Shown: positions 8,737-17,427 of the stretch, piece after piece | Layout: each line of letters starts with the position of its first letter | How positions within the stretch are numbered: the stretch's first letter is position 1 | Assembly: GCF_023913755.1 (NCBI RefSeq) | Contig: NZ_JAMXBJ010000040.1 | Coordinates: forward strand, 49,451 to 113,450 | Reading direction: 5' to 3' | Length of the DNA stretch: 64,000 nucleotides | DNA from: Pseudarthrobacter cellobiosi | GTDB taxonomy: Bacteria > Actinomycetota > Actinomycetes > Actinomycetales > Micrococcaceae | The notes under the pieces: generated by a model | Databases searched by the model: none | The model's input: only the letters and a program-made list of their open reading frames with translations | Told to the model about the DNA's origin: nothing | Position numbers and translations under genes: made by a program

Positions 8737-9720
8737 CTAGGCGAGCAGGCGCTCCACGTCCGCCACTTCCGGGTAGGCCGCCTGCGTTCCCTTGCGCGTG
8801 GTAGCCAGCGCGGCGGCAATCGAAGCGAAAGCGGCGGCGTCAGCCAGCGGCGCGCCGGCTGCCAGGCGGGCCGCCACGGCCCCCGTGAACGCGTCGCCCG
8901 CGCCGGTGGTGTCCACGGCCTTGACCTTGATGGGTGCCACCCGGACCAGCTGCTGCCCGGCAGGAGCCAGCGAATCCAGCACCACAGAGCCGTGGGCCCC
9001 CAGCGTGACCAGGACGCGTTGCAGGCCCCGCTCGGCGAAGTGCAGCCTGACCGCTTCCCAATGGCTGACATCCGCGTCGCTGCCGGGAATTTCGGCGGAA
9101 CCGGGATTCCCGGCGGAGCCGAGGAACAGCGACGCCTCATGGGCGTTGACCAGCAGGACGTCGGTCAGGTCCGCCAGCGCCTGCGGGATTTCCGCGTACG
9201 GCGAGAGGTTCAGCAGAACTGTGGCGCCGGCGTCGTGCCCTGCCCGGGCGGCGGACTCAACCGTGTCAAGGCTGACTTCCAGGCAGAGACAGACCACTGC
9301 GGCGCCGTCGAACGTTTCCGCCGCAGCGGCGACGTCCGCCGGCGAGAGGGTGCCGTTGGCGCCGGCGGAGATGATGATGTTGTTTTCGCCGCTGGAATCC
9401 ACGGCGATGACGGCGACGCCGGTGGCCTCGGTTGCTGAGGTGCGCACGCCGGAGATGTCCACCCCGGCGCCGGCAGCGGAGGACAGGAGCATGTCGCCGT
9501 TGGCGTCCACGCCCACGGCACCCACAAGACTGACGGACCCGCCCAGCAGGCTGGCGGCGACGGCCTGGTTGGCGCTTTTGCCGCCCGGGTTCACGGCGAA
9601 ACCGTTGCCGTGCACCGTCTCGCCGGGCAGCGGCAGCCGCTCGCAATAAATGGTCAGGTCCGCGTTCAGGGAACCGACGACGACGATCCGGCCGCGGGTG
9701 CCGGCTGTTGCGGCGGTCAT
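8737..9720 (-). CDS. rbsK: Ribokinase (PfkB family)
   Basis: A 327-residue PfkB-family sugar kinase. Signatures: GSLNADL near the N-terminus, NPGGKSANQAVAA (about 43-55) and the C-terminal DTTGAGDAFTGA (about 268-279) with the catalytic Asp. It would phosphorylate ribose to ribose-5-phosphate. It overlaps the preceding MFS gene by 4 bp (ATGA) and is the last gene of a nucleoside hydrolase-MFS-ribokinase operon, so the substrate is most simply the ribose freed by the hydrolase. The insert GNPGSAEIPGSDADVS near residue 205 is longer than usual. Confidence 0.9.
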   Translation of the reverse strand: MTAATAGTRGRIVVVGSLNADLTIYCERLPLPGETVHGNGFAVNPGGKSANQAVAASLLGGSVSLVGAVGVDANGDMLLSSAAGAGVDISGVRTSATEATGVAVIAVDSSGENNIIISAGANGTLSPADVAAAAETFDGAAVVCLCLEVSLDTVESAARAGHDAGATVLLNLSPYAEIPQALADLTDVLLVNAHEASLFLGSAGNPGSAEIPGSDADVSHWEAVRLHFAERGLQRVLVTLGAHGSVVLDSLAPAGQQLVRVAPIKVKAVDTTGAGDAFTGAVAARLAAGAPLADAAAFASIAAALATTRKGTQAAYPEVADVERLLA

Positions 9721-11144
9721 TCGGTCACCTCAGCCTCGACGGGCTTGGGGATCAGGAGCGACGCGGCGAACGCGGCCACCGTGATGACCAGGCCCGTCAC
9801 CACCACGGAGAGGTAGGACGCCTTGGCGTCGCCGAGAGCCGAGGTGGCCACCAGCACTGCGGGCAGCACCAGGAAGCTCAAGCCGGCGCCCAGGTTGAAG
9901 GCGCCCGCGTTCATGCCGGGCAGGAACCCCGGGTTTCCGGCGGGTGAGAGGACAACTCCGAGTCCGTTCAGCATGATGTTGACCGTACCGGCGTACATGA
10001 TGCCCAGCAAGACCGTTCCGGCGATCATCATGGGCAGGCTGCTGAGGCCGAAGAACGCGATGATGGCCAGGGCGGCGATGCTGCCCAGCATGCCGATACG
10101 CAGGACCTTGGTGTAACCGAGAATGGGCGCGAGCCTGCCGCTGAGGGGACCCACCAGCCAGCCGAGCAGGGCGTACGGGGTGAGGATGATGAGCGACATT
10201 TCCGTGGGGCCGATGCCGAATCCCGGGTCAGCGGCCTGCACGTACGCCGGTACGATCCCGTTGATGACGGCGAAGATGCCGGTCATGGTCAGCGTGGTGG
10301 TCAGCAGCGGCGCCCAGGTGGAGCGCTGCCGCAGGTGGACGGTTTCCACCATGGGCTGTTTGGCGCGCTTTTCCACCGTCCAGAAGCAGTAAAATGCGAC
10401 GGCGGCAACCACCACCAGCCCGATGGCCAGCAGGAGCGTGCCGGGCGCGAAGGCGCCCACCAGCTTGGAGCCCTCGTTGAGGGCGGTGAGCAGCGCACCC
10501 ACGGCCACGACGATGAAGAACACGCCCAGCCAGTCCATGGAGGTGCCGGCGGCCGGCTTGCTCTCGCCGGCGAGGACGGCGATCAGGGCGGTGGCGACGA
10601 GGGCCAGGACCACCATCAGCCAGAAGATGCTGCGGAACCCGAAGTGCTCGGCGAAGTAGCCGCCCACGAACGAGTCGACGCCGGCCACGCCGCCGTTGAC
10701 CGCGGTGATGAGGCCCATGAGCGTCCCGTATTTGCGCGGGTTGCTGACGGCGGAGCGGAGCATGATCAGGCACAACGGCACCGTGGGGCCGCTGACGCCC
10801 TGGATGATGCGGCCCACAAAGAGCCAGGTCACGTCGGGAGCCATGGCCGCGATGACCGAACCGCCGGCCATCAGGAGCATCATGCCGATCAGGATCTTCT
10901 TCCGGCCGATGATGTCACTCAGGCGGGGCAGGAAGACGGAGAACAGGGCGGCCGCGGTGAAGAACCAGGTCTGGGAGAGGCCGATGACGGCCTGATCGGT
11001 GTTCAGTTCCTTGCCCATGGTGACCAGGGCGGGGCTGAGCATGGAGGCGTTGAGCTGGAAGGCGACGCACGCGGCCAGCAGGGCGACCATCAGGGCGGTG
11101 ACGTTGCCCCGGCTGGTCTTTGCCTCAATGAGGGTGGCCCTCAT
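9717..11144 (-). CDS. MFS transporter, nucleoside-operon associated
   Basis: A 475-residue major facilitator protein with 13-14 hydrophobic segments, of DHA2-like layout. It has the loop 2-3 motif LSDIIGRKKILIG (about 75-87) and the motif GRIIQGVSGP (about 111-120). It lies between a nucleoside hydrolase (no gap) and ribokinase (4-bp overlap), so uptake of a nucleoside or ribose is likely. DHA2-like proteins are mostly exporters, so the direction is an inference from context only. Confidence 0.8.
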   Translation of the reverse strand: MRATLIEAKTSRGNVTALMVALLAACVAFQLNASMLSPALVTMGKELNTDQAVIGLSQTWFFTAAALFSVFLPRLSDIIGRKKILIGMMLLMAGGSVIAAMAPDVTWLFVGRIIQGVSGPTVPLCLIMLRSAVSNPRKYGTLMGLITAVNGGVAGVDSFVGGYFAEHFGFRSIFWLMVVLALVATALIAVLAGESKPAAGTSMDWLGVFFIVVAVGALLTALNEGSKLVGAFAPGTLLLAIGLVVVAAVAFYCFWTVEKRAKQPMVETVHLRQRSTWAPLLTTTLTMTGIFAVINGIVPAYVQAADPGFGIGPTEMSLIILTPYALLGWLVGPLSGRLAPILGYTKVLRIGMLGSIAALAIIAFFGLSSLPMMIAGTVLLGIMYAGTVNIMLNGLGVVLSPAGNPGFLPGMNAGAFNLGAGLSFLVLPAVLVATSALGDAKASYLSVVVTGLVITVAAFAASLLIPKPVEAEVTE

Positions 11145-12140
11145 TTACTTGCCTCCCGTGGCTGCTGCAAGGCCTGCTGCTTCAAGAACGGCCGGTTCGC
11201 CGATGCGCACGAGGGCATCCGTGACGAGGTCCCAGAAACGGGCGTGGTCCAGGTCAACGGCCACGGACGTGGTGCAGTCGTCCGGTGCGGGGGCGCGGAA
11301 GTCGGCCACGGTCATGCCGAGCGTCAGTGTGCCCTGCAGTTCGATGTCCACCGGAACCTTGCGAGTGGTGACGATGCTGGGATCGATCACGTAGGCCACG
11401 GCGCACGGATCGTGGACGGGCGGGAAGTCAAAGCCCTGGGCGTCCTTGTAGGTCTGGGTGAAGAACTCCATCAGTTCCATCACGAACTTGGCGGGTCCGG
11501 TACCCACAGCCGCAATCCTCTCCACCACATCCGGGGTGGCCAGGGCCTGGTGCGTGAGGTCCAGGCCCACCATCACCACGGGCCACTTCTCGTTGAATAC
11601 GATGTGGGCGGCCTCGGGGTCGATGATGATGTTGAATTCGGCCACGGCGCTCCAGTTGCCCACGTGGTAGCCGCCGCCCATAAGGACAACTTCCTTGACG
11701 CGTTCCACAATGCGTGGCTCCTTGCGGGCTGCCAGCGCGATGTTGGAGAGGCCGCCGGTGGGAACCAGGGTGACCGTTCCGGGTTCGTGGGCCATCACAG
11801 TGTCAATGATGAGGTCGACGGCGTGGCGCGGGTCCAGTTCGATGGTGGACTCGGGCTGTGCGGGGCCGTCCATGCCCGTTTCTCCGTGGATGGACGGCGC
11901 GGTTTCGATGGTGCGGACCAGGGGCCGGCCGCAGCCGGCGGCAAAAGGTACGCCGGTGATGCCGGCGATGGTCCCGACGGCGAGCGCGTTCTTGGTGACC
12001 TTTTCGAGCGTCTGGTTGCCCACCACGGTGGTGACGGCCAGCAGTTCAATATCAGGGTTGCCGTGCGCGAGCAGGATGGCCACGGCGTCGTCATGCCCGG
12101 GGTCGCAGTCAAGAATGATTTTCTTGGGGGCGGGTTTCAT
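11145..12140 (-). CDS. Inosine-uridine-type nucleoside hydrolase
   Basis: A 331-residue nucleoside hydrolase splitting nucleosides into base and ribose. The calcium/ribose-binding DCDPGHDDA lies at residues 11-19 and the second Asp site HDPCAVAYV near 240; VLMGGGYHVGN near 160 is also typical. I chose ATG 12140 because the family normally begins a few residues before the DxDxxxDD motif. ATG 12173 is an alternative adding 11 residues; neither has a strong Shine-Dalgarno. The gene is first in the operon with the MFS and ribokinase genes, under tandem LacI-like operators at 12237-12276. Confidence 0.9.
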   Translation of the reverse strand: MKPAPKKIILDCDPGHDDAVAILLAHGNPDIELLAVTTVVGNQTLEKVTKNALAVGTIAGITGVPFAAGCGRPLVRTIETAPSIHGETGMDGPAQPESTIELDPRHAVDLIIDTVMAHEPGTVTLVPTGGLSNIALAARKEPRIVERVKEVVLMGGGYHVGNWSAVAEFNIIIDPEAAHIVFNEKWPVVMVGLDLTHQALATPDVVERIAAVGTGPAKFVMELMEFFTQTYKDAQGFDFPPVHDPCAVAYVIDPSIVTTRKVPVDIELQGTLTLGMTVADFRAPAPDDCTTSVAVDLDHARFWDLVTDALVRIGEPAVLEAAGLAAATGGK

Positions 12141-12236
12141 CGGTTTGGATTCCACGTTAAATCTCCACGTCATTGGGGCCTGCCGGAGCAGTGGCCGAAA
12201 GCATTCACGGAGATCATGACACCTGCCCAAGCCGCG

Positions 12237-12276
12237 CGTCAAGCGCTTAACGTTGCCGCACGTCAAACGCTTGATG
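12237..12276. promoter_or_regulatory. Tandem LacI-type operators
   Basis: Two near-identical palindromes: CGTCAAGCGCTTAACG at 12237-12252 and CGTCAAACGCTTGATG at 12261-12276, centres 24 bp apart. The central CG with flanking TCAA/TTGA arms is the classic LacI-family operator form. They lie about 100-135 bp upstream of the nucleoside hydrolase start. The LacI-family gene at 15023-16072 is the only such regulator in the window and is the likely, unproven, partner. Confidence 0.75.
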
Positions 12277-12313
12277 TCTTGGCGGCGCTTTCAGACCGTG
12301 GGGCCTCAGTTGG

Positions 12314-12862
12314 CTAGCGAGCCACTACTCGTGCAGGCGAGCCCACAACAATGGCACTTTCCGGTACGTCCTTCGTGACCACGGACGCAGCCGCCACAAC
12401 GGCATCATCACCGATCGTCACGCCCGGCAGAATTGTGGCGTTGGCCCCGATCCAAACATTGCGGCCAATGACCACAGGGGCCGGGTGCATGTCCGCGCGA
12501 CGGCTCGGCATGAGGTCGTGGTTGAGCGTGGCTATCACCACGTTGTGCCCGATCAGACAGTCGTCCCCGATGACCACACCGCCCTGGTCCTGAAACTTGC
12601 ACCCGGAATTGATGAAGATCCGTTCCCCGAGGGAGATGTTCTTCCCGAAGTCGGAGTAGAAGGGCGGGAAAACCGTCACAGATTCGTCAACCGGCTTGCC
12701 GGTCAGCTGAGCTAACAGCTCCCGTACCCGCTCCGGTTCCTGATATCCGCCAGTGATGCGCAGGGCATCCTGGCTGACCCGGTGCATGACCTCATGCAAC
12801 GGCGAGTCCCCGGTGATGGTGTGTCCGGCATTCAGCGCCTCAAGGAGATCGGCGAGTTCCAT
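12314..12862 (-). CDS. Maltose/galactoside O-acetyltransferase family protein
   Basis: A 182-residue left-handed beta-helix acetyltransferase of the Maa/LacA/NodL group. Hexapeptide repeats run from about residue 70 to the end (ISLGERIFI, VVIGDDCLIGHNVVI, VVIGRNVWIGANATILPGVTIG). The catalytic His is in LNHDLMP (about 113). It transfers acetyl from acetyl-CoA to a sugar hydroxyl; the acceptor is unknown. The start ATG 12862 follows GAAAAGA. It lies upstream of, and in the same direction as, the nucleoside operon, but the operators between them suggest separate control. Confidence 0.88.
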   Translation of the reverse strand: MELADLLEALNAGHTITGDSPLHEVMHRVSQDALRITGGYQEPERVRELLAQLTGKPVDESVTVFPPFYSDFGKNISLGERIFINSGCKFQDQGGVVIGDDCLIGHNVVIATLNHDLMPSRRADMHPAPVVIGRNVWIGANATILPGVTIGDDAVVAAASVVTKDVPESAIVVGSPARVVAR

Positions 12863-12904
12863 GGTGTCTTTTCAGTCAAAGCTCGTCACGCGTGTTCGCA
12901 CACG

Positions 12905-13804
12905 TTAATTGTTGGGTTTTGCTGCTTCCGAAACCGCCGTGGCCGCCCAGCTGGTGAGGAGTTTGATGCGCTCTTCGTGGGTCGTCCCGGGTTCGGCGGT
13001 GTAGAAGCTGACGTCTCTGACGACACCCGGGGAGGTAGGCAACGCCAGGGACTGGTAGGTCAGCTCCAGGTCGCCGACCACGGGGTGTCGCAGCCGCTTG
13101 GTTCCCTCGTGTCGGAAACGGATGTCATGCGATGCCCACAGCGTGCGGAACTCGGGGCTCAAGGTGGATAGTTCGCCTACGAGTTCGCGCAGAGAGCGGT
13201 CGTTGGGCTCACGGCCGGCTTCGGCACGCAGCAGGGCGGCGGTGGCCGCGGCGCCGGCGTCCCAGTCGACGAAGAACTCCCGCGCGGCCGGGTCGAGGAA
13301 GTGAAAGCGTGCGAAGTTTGCTTGGCCGTTGGCAGTGGTGGTTTCGCTAGCAAACATGGGCGCGTGGAGTGCGCGCCCCAGCGCATTAGAGGCCACGATA
13401 TCGAGGCGGCCATTGCGGACGAACGCGGCCGACGTGGTGATGGAGTCAAGCAGCCAATGGACAGTGACCGCCAGCCCCACTTCCTTGCGGCGGGAATGCG
13501 TCCGGCGCATGGGCCGGGCGGCCCGTGCCAGCTCGAAAAGGTACAGGCATTCCTCATCATTCAGGTGCAGTGCCCCGGCGACGGCCTTGAGGACGTCGTC
13601 AGACACGCCGCTGATGTTGCCCTTCTCCAGCCGCGCGTACCACTCGGTGCTCACTCCGGCGAGGACAGCAACCTCTTCGCGGCGCAGTCCGGGAACGCGG
13701 CGACGGCTGCCCGCGGGAAGCCCCACCTGCTCCGGGCGGATTTTGGCGCGGCGGCTGGCCAGGAAGTCCCGGATGTCGGCGCGGTTGTCGGGCAGGTTGT
13801 CCAT
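12905..13804 (-). CDS. Helix-turn-helix regulator with MmyB-like ligand-binding domain
   Basis: A 299-residue regulator: an XRE-type HTH (about residues 10-75, with RREEVAVLAGVSTEWYARLE) and a C-terminal MmyB-like domain (about 105-280) thought to bind fatty-acyl ligands. Actinobacteria have many, often beside a divergent oxidoreductase they control. Here the zinc alcohol dehydrogenase at 13932 is divergent, with 127 bp between. ATG 13804 is preferred over GTG 13828 because a TATCGT box lies exactly six bases upstream, which suits a leaderless transcript. Confidence 0.85.
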   Translation of the reverse strand: MDNLPDNRADIRDFLASRRAKIRPEQVGLPAGSRRRVPGLRREEVAVLAGVSTEWYARLEKGNISGVSDDVLKAVAGALHLNDEECLYLFELARAARPMRRTHSRRKEVGLAVTVHWLLDSITTSAAFVRNGRLDIVASNALGRALHAPMFASETTTANGQANFARFHFLDPAAREFFVDWDAGAAATAALLRAEAGREPNDRSLRELVGELSTLSPEFRTLWASHDIRFRHEGTKRLRHPVVGDLELTYQSLALPTSPGVVRDVSFYTAEPGTTHEERIKLLTSWAATAVSEAAKPNN

Positions 13805-13810
13805 GAATCC

Positions 13811-13816
13811 ACGATA
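13811..13816 (-). promoter_or_regulatory. Candidate leaderless -10 box of the MmyB-type regulator
   Basis: On the minus strand TATCGT is followed by GGATTC and then ATG (13804), a six-base gap. This fits the actinobacterial TANNNT-N6-start pattern, where transcription begins at the start codon. No Shine-Dalgarno is present. Confidence 0.55.
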
Positions 13817-13931
13817 GCCCCAGTTCACCAGGCTAAAGGGGGGAGAGCTTGTACCCCAATAAACGCAGCCTTCTTCAGCCGATGGAAATAGGGTGATATT
13901 GATGCAAAGGCACCCCCTAAACAGGAGAAGA

Positions 13932-14975
13932 ATGTTTACCGTTAGTTCCTACGCCGCACCGTCCGCCGCTGAGCCGCTCGTTCCCACGAAGATCGAACGC
14001 CGCGACGTCGGCCCCCTTGATGTCCTGATCGACATCAAGTTCGCCGGCATCTGCCACTCTGACATCCACACCGTCCGCGGGGACTGGGGTCCCCAGTCCT
14101 ACCCATTGGCCCCCGGCCACGAGATCGCCGGCATCGTCACCGAGATCGGCTCGGCGGTCACCAAGCACGCTATCGGCGACCGGGTCGGCGTCGGCTGCAT
14201 GGTCAACTCCTGCCGCGAATGCGTCAACTGCCTCCAGGGCGAAGAGCAGTACTGCCTGAATGGCAACGTCGGCACCTATGGCGCTGTGGACCGCGACGGC
14301 ACCATCACGCAGGGTGGCTACTCCACGCACGTCGTCGTGACCGAAGACTTTGTTGTGCGGATCCCCGAAGGCATCGCGCTCGACGCCGCCGCTCCCCTGC
14401 TGTGCGCGGGCGTCACCACGTACTCCCCACTGCGGCACTGGGGTGCCGGCCCTGGGAAGAGAGTTGCCGTCGTCGGCCTGGGCGGCCTCGGCCACATGGC
14501 CGTTAAGCTCGCCCACGCCATGGGCGCGGAAGTCAGCGTACTTTCCCAGTCGCTCAAAAAACAGGAGGACGGGCTGAAGCTGGGCGCGGACCACTACTAC
14601 GCCACCAGCGACGAGACCACCTTTGAGGATCTCGCCGGCAGCTTCGACCTGATCATCAACACCGTGAGCGCATCGATCGACATCAGTGCCTACCTGCAGC
14701 TGCTCACCCTCGACGGCGCCCTGGTCAACGTCGGTGCTCCCGCTGAACCGCTCCCGGTCAACGCGTTCGCCCTCATCATGGGCCGCCGCTCCTTCGCCGG
14801 CTCCATGATCGGCGGGATCCGCGAAACCCAGGAAATGCTCGACTTCTGCGCCGAGCACAACCTCGGCGCCGAAATCGAAGTCATCCCGGCCAGCAAGATC
14901 AACGATGCCTACGAACGCGTCCTTGCCTCCGACGTCCGCTACCGGTTCGTCATCGACACCTCCACTCTCGTCTAG
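13932..14975 (+). CDS. Zinc-dependent alcohol dehydrogenase (YahK/CAD-like)
   Basis: A 347-residue medium-chain dehydrogenase. Catalytic zinc ligands are in GICHSDIH (about 37-44) and PGHEIAG (about 61-67); the structural zinc loop is [15 protein letters not shown] (about 95-109). The Rossmann motif is [11 protein letters not shown] (about 183-193). This subgroup uses NADP(H) to interconvert aldehydes and primary alcohols. ATG 13932 follows AGGAG at ideal distance; the frame extends to 13893 but has no signal there. TAGGGT at 13889-13894 may be its -10. The divergent MmyB-type regulator is the likely controller. Confidence 0.9.
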   Translation: MFTVSSYAAPSAAEPLVPTKIERRDVGPLDVLIDIKFAGICHSDIHTVRGDWGPQSYPLAPGHEIAGIVTEIGSAVTKHAIGDRVGVGCMVNSCRECVNCLQGEEQYCLNGNVGTYGAVDRDGTITQGGYSTHVVVTEDFVVRIPEGIALDAAAPLLCAGVTTYSPLRHWGAGPGKRVAVVGLGGLGHMAVKLAHAMGAEVSVLSQSLKKQEDGLKLGADHYYATSDETTFEDLAGSFDLIINTVSASIDISAYLQLLTLDGALVNVGAPAEPLPVNAFALIMGRRSFAGSMIGGIRETQEMLDFCAEHNLGAEIEVIPASKINDAYERVLASDVRYRFVIDTSTLV

Positions 14976-15010
14976 AACACCGGCGGGCAGCACCGGCCCT
15001 CCACGCCTAC

Positions 15011-15016
15011 TACGAT
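15011..15016 (+). promoter_or_regulatory. Candidate leaderless -10 box of the LacI-family gene
   Basis: TACGAT followed by six bases (CGAAGG) and ATG 15023. The AAGG touches the start codon and is too close to serve as a Shine-Dalgarno, so a leaderless transcript is more likely. Confidence 0.55.
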
Positions 15017-15022
15017 CGAAGG

Positions 15023-16072
15023 ATGGAATCCGCGGAGCAGGTGCAGCAATCCGTCCGCTCTCGGCGCATCACCGCCGCCATGGTCGCGGCCCGCGCCGGC
15101 GTCTCGACGGCGACGGTTTCCCTGGTGGCCAACGGCAAGACTGCCGGTCGCGTTTCTGAGGACAACATTGCCAGAGTGCGGGACGCAATTTCCGAGCTCG
15201 GGTACGTGGTGGACGGGATCGGCAGCTCGCTGGCCAAAGGCGTCAGCTCCATCGTGATCCTCGTGTCTCCGGACATCTCCAACCCGTTTTTCGCCAAGGT
15301 GATTGCCGGGGTCCGGGAGTCACTCGGGGCTGATTACCAGCTGCTGCTGTCCGTCACCGACGCGGGCGAATTTCCGCAGGCCGGCGACGTCCGGAAGCTG
15401 ATGGCACTCCGGCCGGCCGGGCTGCTCGTGGGTGCCCCAAACGCCGAATTCCTGGAAGAACTTTCTGCCGCGGGCCCCGTGGTCCTGCTCGATGCTCCAG
15501 GGCTGGAGGCCTACGCCCCGTCCGTCAATCTGGACGTTGCGCACGGCGCGGGGGAGCTGGCGGGACACCTGGCAGATGCAGGGCATCGGCAGGTGGCCTA
15601 CGTGGACAGTGTCACCGGCACAGCGACGTTCGCCATCCGCCGCGAAGCCTTCCTGGACGAGGCAGCGGCCCACGGAATATCGGTGGGGCCCGGCCACATC
15701 ATCAGGACCACCATCGACGTCGGGGCGTCTGCCGCCGCGTTCGCCGCCGCCTGGCCCGCGTGGCAGCAGGCCGGGGTCACCGCCGTCGTCTGCTGCACTG
15801 ACACCCACGCCTATGGGGTGCTGCAGGAAGCGCGGGTGGCAGGCGTCCAGATCCCGGGCCAGCTGGCCATCGCCGGCTTCGATGATCTGCCGTACTCCGC
15901 CACCAGCAATCCCAGCCTGACCAGCGTGCATCTGCCGGCGACCTTGTTGGGGCTGAAGGCCGGCGGGCAGCTGCGCCGACTTATGGAAGGCCACCAGCTG
16001 GAGCAGCCGCAGCTGACGCTGGAAAGCTCCCTGGTGGTCCGCAACTCCACCTCGGCAACGGCCCCTTCATAG
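15023..16072 (+). CDS. LacI family transcriptional regulator
   Basis: A 349-residue LacI/GalR protein: DNA-binding headpiece (about residues 14-68, with AARAGVSTATVSLV and the hinge-helix region ISELGYVVDGIGSSLAKG) and a periplasmic-binding-protein-like effector domain (VSPDISNPFFAKV to the end, with IAGFDDLPYSA near 285). It should repress a carbohydrate or nucleoside operon. The nearest LacI-type operators lie at 12237-12276, before the nucleoside hydrolase operon, which makes that operon its best target although three genes lie between. Confidence 0.9.
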   Translation: MESAEQVQQSVRSRRITAAMVAARAGVSTATVSLVANGKTAGRVSEDNIARVRDAISELGYVVDGIGSSLAKGVSSIVILVSPDISNPFFAKVIAGVRESLGADYQLLLSVTDAGEFPQAGDVRKLMALRPAGLLVGAPNAEFLEELSAAGPVVLLDAPGLEAYAPSVNLDVAHGAGELAGHLADAGHRQVAYVDSVTGTATFAIRREAFLDEAAAHGISVGPGHIIRTTIDVGASAAAFAAAWPAWQQAGVTAVVCCTDTHAYGVLQEARVAGVQIPGQLAIAGFDDLPYSATSNPSLTSVHLPATLLGLKAGGQLRRLMEGHQLEQPQLTLESSLVVRNSTSATAPS

Positions 16073-16074
16073 CC

Positions 16075-16144
16075 AACGCTCTCTCACTTTCCCTAAGAAA
16101 GTGAGAGAGCGTTGCCGCATTTCTTAGAATAAGTGAGAGAGCGT
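16075..16144. repeat. Second cluster of the CTCTCTCACTT dispersed repeat, with a perfect hairpin
   Basis: AACGCTCTCTCACTTT (16075-16090) pairs perfectly over 16 bp with AAAGTGAGAGAGCGTT (16098-16113), loop CCCTAAG. A third copy, AATAAGTGAGAGAGCGTC, lies at 16127-16144, and TTCTTAG/CTAAGAA sequences also recur in opposite orientations. The cluster lies immediately after the LacI gene and just before the RelA/SpoT-domain gene. It shares the core with the repeats at 3.2 and 4.4 kb. Confidence 0.88.
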
Positions 16145-16173
16145 CCTGATGGGGTGCTGTCACACCCCCGCCG

Positions 16174-16179
16174 TAAGCT
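16174..16179 (+). promoter_or_regulatory. Candidate leaderless -10 box of the RelA/SpoT-domain gene
   Basis: TAAGCT, then six bases (GGGGGC), then ATG 16186. The G-run could act as a weak Shine-Dalgarno, so both leaderless and leadered starts remain possible. Confidence 0.45.
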
Positions 16180-16185
16180 GGGGGC

Positions 16186-17295
16186 ATGCCGAGTAACTGG
16201 GACAGCCTGGACATCAGCCTGCGTGAATCCGTGCAGGAAAACGTGGAGATCTACGAGCGCGTCCGCCCTGCCCTGAAGCTGGTCACCAAGGACGTTCTCC
16301 ACATCCTCCGCGACATGTTGAAGGACACCGAGGTCACTCCGCTGTTTGTCACCGGGCGCACCAAATCGGTGGAATCCTTCCGGGAGAAGATTTCCCGGAT
16401 TGAGGAACCGCTGGAACCCGGCGGCCCCCCGGTGCTGAAGTTCCCGGACCCGTTCCGCACCCTCAATGACATGGTGGGCGTGCGCGTTATCACCAAGCTG
16501 CCCGCGGAGAACGCCCTGGTGGCCAACATCATCAAGCGCCAGCGCCAGGTGTTCGACTGCCGCGGCGACCGGGAGAAGGACATCGGCTCCATCGAGTCCG
16601 GCACGTACGGCTACTCCAGCCGCCACCTCATCCTGCGCACCATCCAGAACGAGGCCGTCAAGGATTACCAGCAGGCCTTCAACCCGGACATTCAGGCCAA
16701 CGGCAGCTACTTCTTCGAATGCCAGATCCGCACCGTCTTCGCCCACGCCTGGAGCGAGATCGAGCACGACATCCGCTTCAAGGCCGAGGACCCCCGCGCC
16801 TGGACTCCGCATTTCGACCGCCAGTTCACCGCCACCGCCGCCATGCTGGAAACGGTGGAGAGCGCCTTCGCGGACCTGCACGAACGCTACGAGGAAGTCC
16901 GCAGCTACTGGGATGTCGAGGGTGAGGGCGCCGCGCAGCTCACACCCAACCGGATCCGGGACGTTTGGCGCACGCTGCTGCCGCACGTGGACCGCAAAGT
17001 CGATGACGACTGGGGCTGGGCCGCCGAGCTTATGGCCGCCCACGGCCTCAACCAGACCGTCCAGCTGGCCGGCCTTCTGAGCGCCCAGCGGATCACCGAG
17101 GTCCGCAAGGCGCTGGACCACCGCTACTCCCCCGGCCCGGACCGCCTGCTGGATGACCTCCTGCTCTGGCAGTACGGCACCAAACACATTGACCTCACCG
17201 CAGAGGCGCCCGACGCCGTCCCGCACCCGCGGCGCGACAGCCTCCTGCGGCGGCTCAAACAGATCGAGCGCTACCGCCAGACCAAGTCCGAGTAG
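16186..17295 (+). CDS. RelA/SpoT-domain protein (possible small alarmone synthetase)
   Basis: A 369-residue protein with a (p)ppGpp-synthetase-like domain: RTKSVESFREKISRIEEP (about 51-68, ATP-binding basic patch), LNDMVGVRVITKLP (about 92-105), GTYGYSSRHLIL (about 138-149, the G-loop region), and ECQIRTVFAHAWSEIEHD (about 178-195). No HD hydrolase, TGS or ACT domain is present, so it is not a full Rel protein. The C-terminal 150 residues, ending LLRRLKQIERYRQTK, match nothing I recognise. It could make alarmones, or be a toxic synthetase-fold enzyme, but no antitoxin is evident beside it. Confidence 0.82.
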   Translation: MPSNWDSLDISLRESVQENVEIYERVRPALKLVTKDVLHILRDMLKDTEVTPLFVTGRTKSVESFREKISRIEEPLEPGGPPVLKFPDPFRTLNDMVGVRVITKLPAENALVANIIKRQRQVFDCRGDREKDIGSIESGTYGYSSRHLILRTIQNEAVKDYQQAFNPDIQANGSYFFECQIRTVFAHAWSEIEHDIRFKAEDPRAWTPHFDRQFTATAAMLETVESAFADLHERYEEVRSYWDVEGEGAAQLTPNRIRDVWRTLLPHVDRKVDDDWGWAAELMAAHGLNQTVQLAGLLSAQRITEVRKALDHRYSPGPDRLLDDLLLWQYGTKHIDLTAEAPDAVPHPRRDSLLRRLKQIERYRQTKSE

Positions 17296-17427
17296 ACCAA
17301 TCGCGGAGCCGCAGGATTATTGGGCACCACCGACATTTCAACTACCCTTGACTCATGGTGGAGGCTGTTGTAAACGGACCTCCGATGCTCCCGGTTCCAG
17401 CCCCGCGGCAAGATCCGGCACCTGTTT
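17296..17427. other. Short intergenic gap, no feature recognised
   Basis: This 132-bp gap lies between the RelA/SpoT-domain gene and the first GT-C gene. It holds TTGACT at 17348-17353, which might be a -35 box, but no convincing -10 pairs with it, and no hairpin was found. Confidence 0.3.

Noticed and set aside
10335..12317. Plus-strand open frame of about 660 codons
   Set aside because: It is the complement of the MFS and nucleoside hydrolase genes, whose minus-strand products have clear family motifs. High GC keeps the opposite frame open.
13893..13931. N-terminal extension of the alcohol dehydrogenase
   Set aside because: The frame is open to 13893, but AGGAG directly before ATG 13932 and family length both favour the shorter protein.
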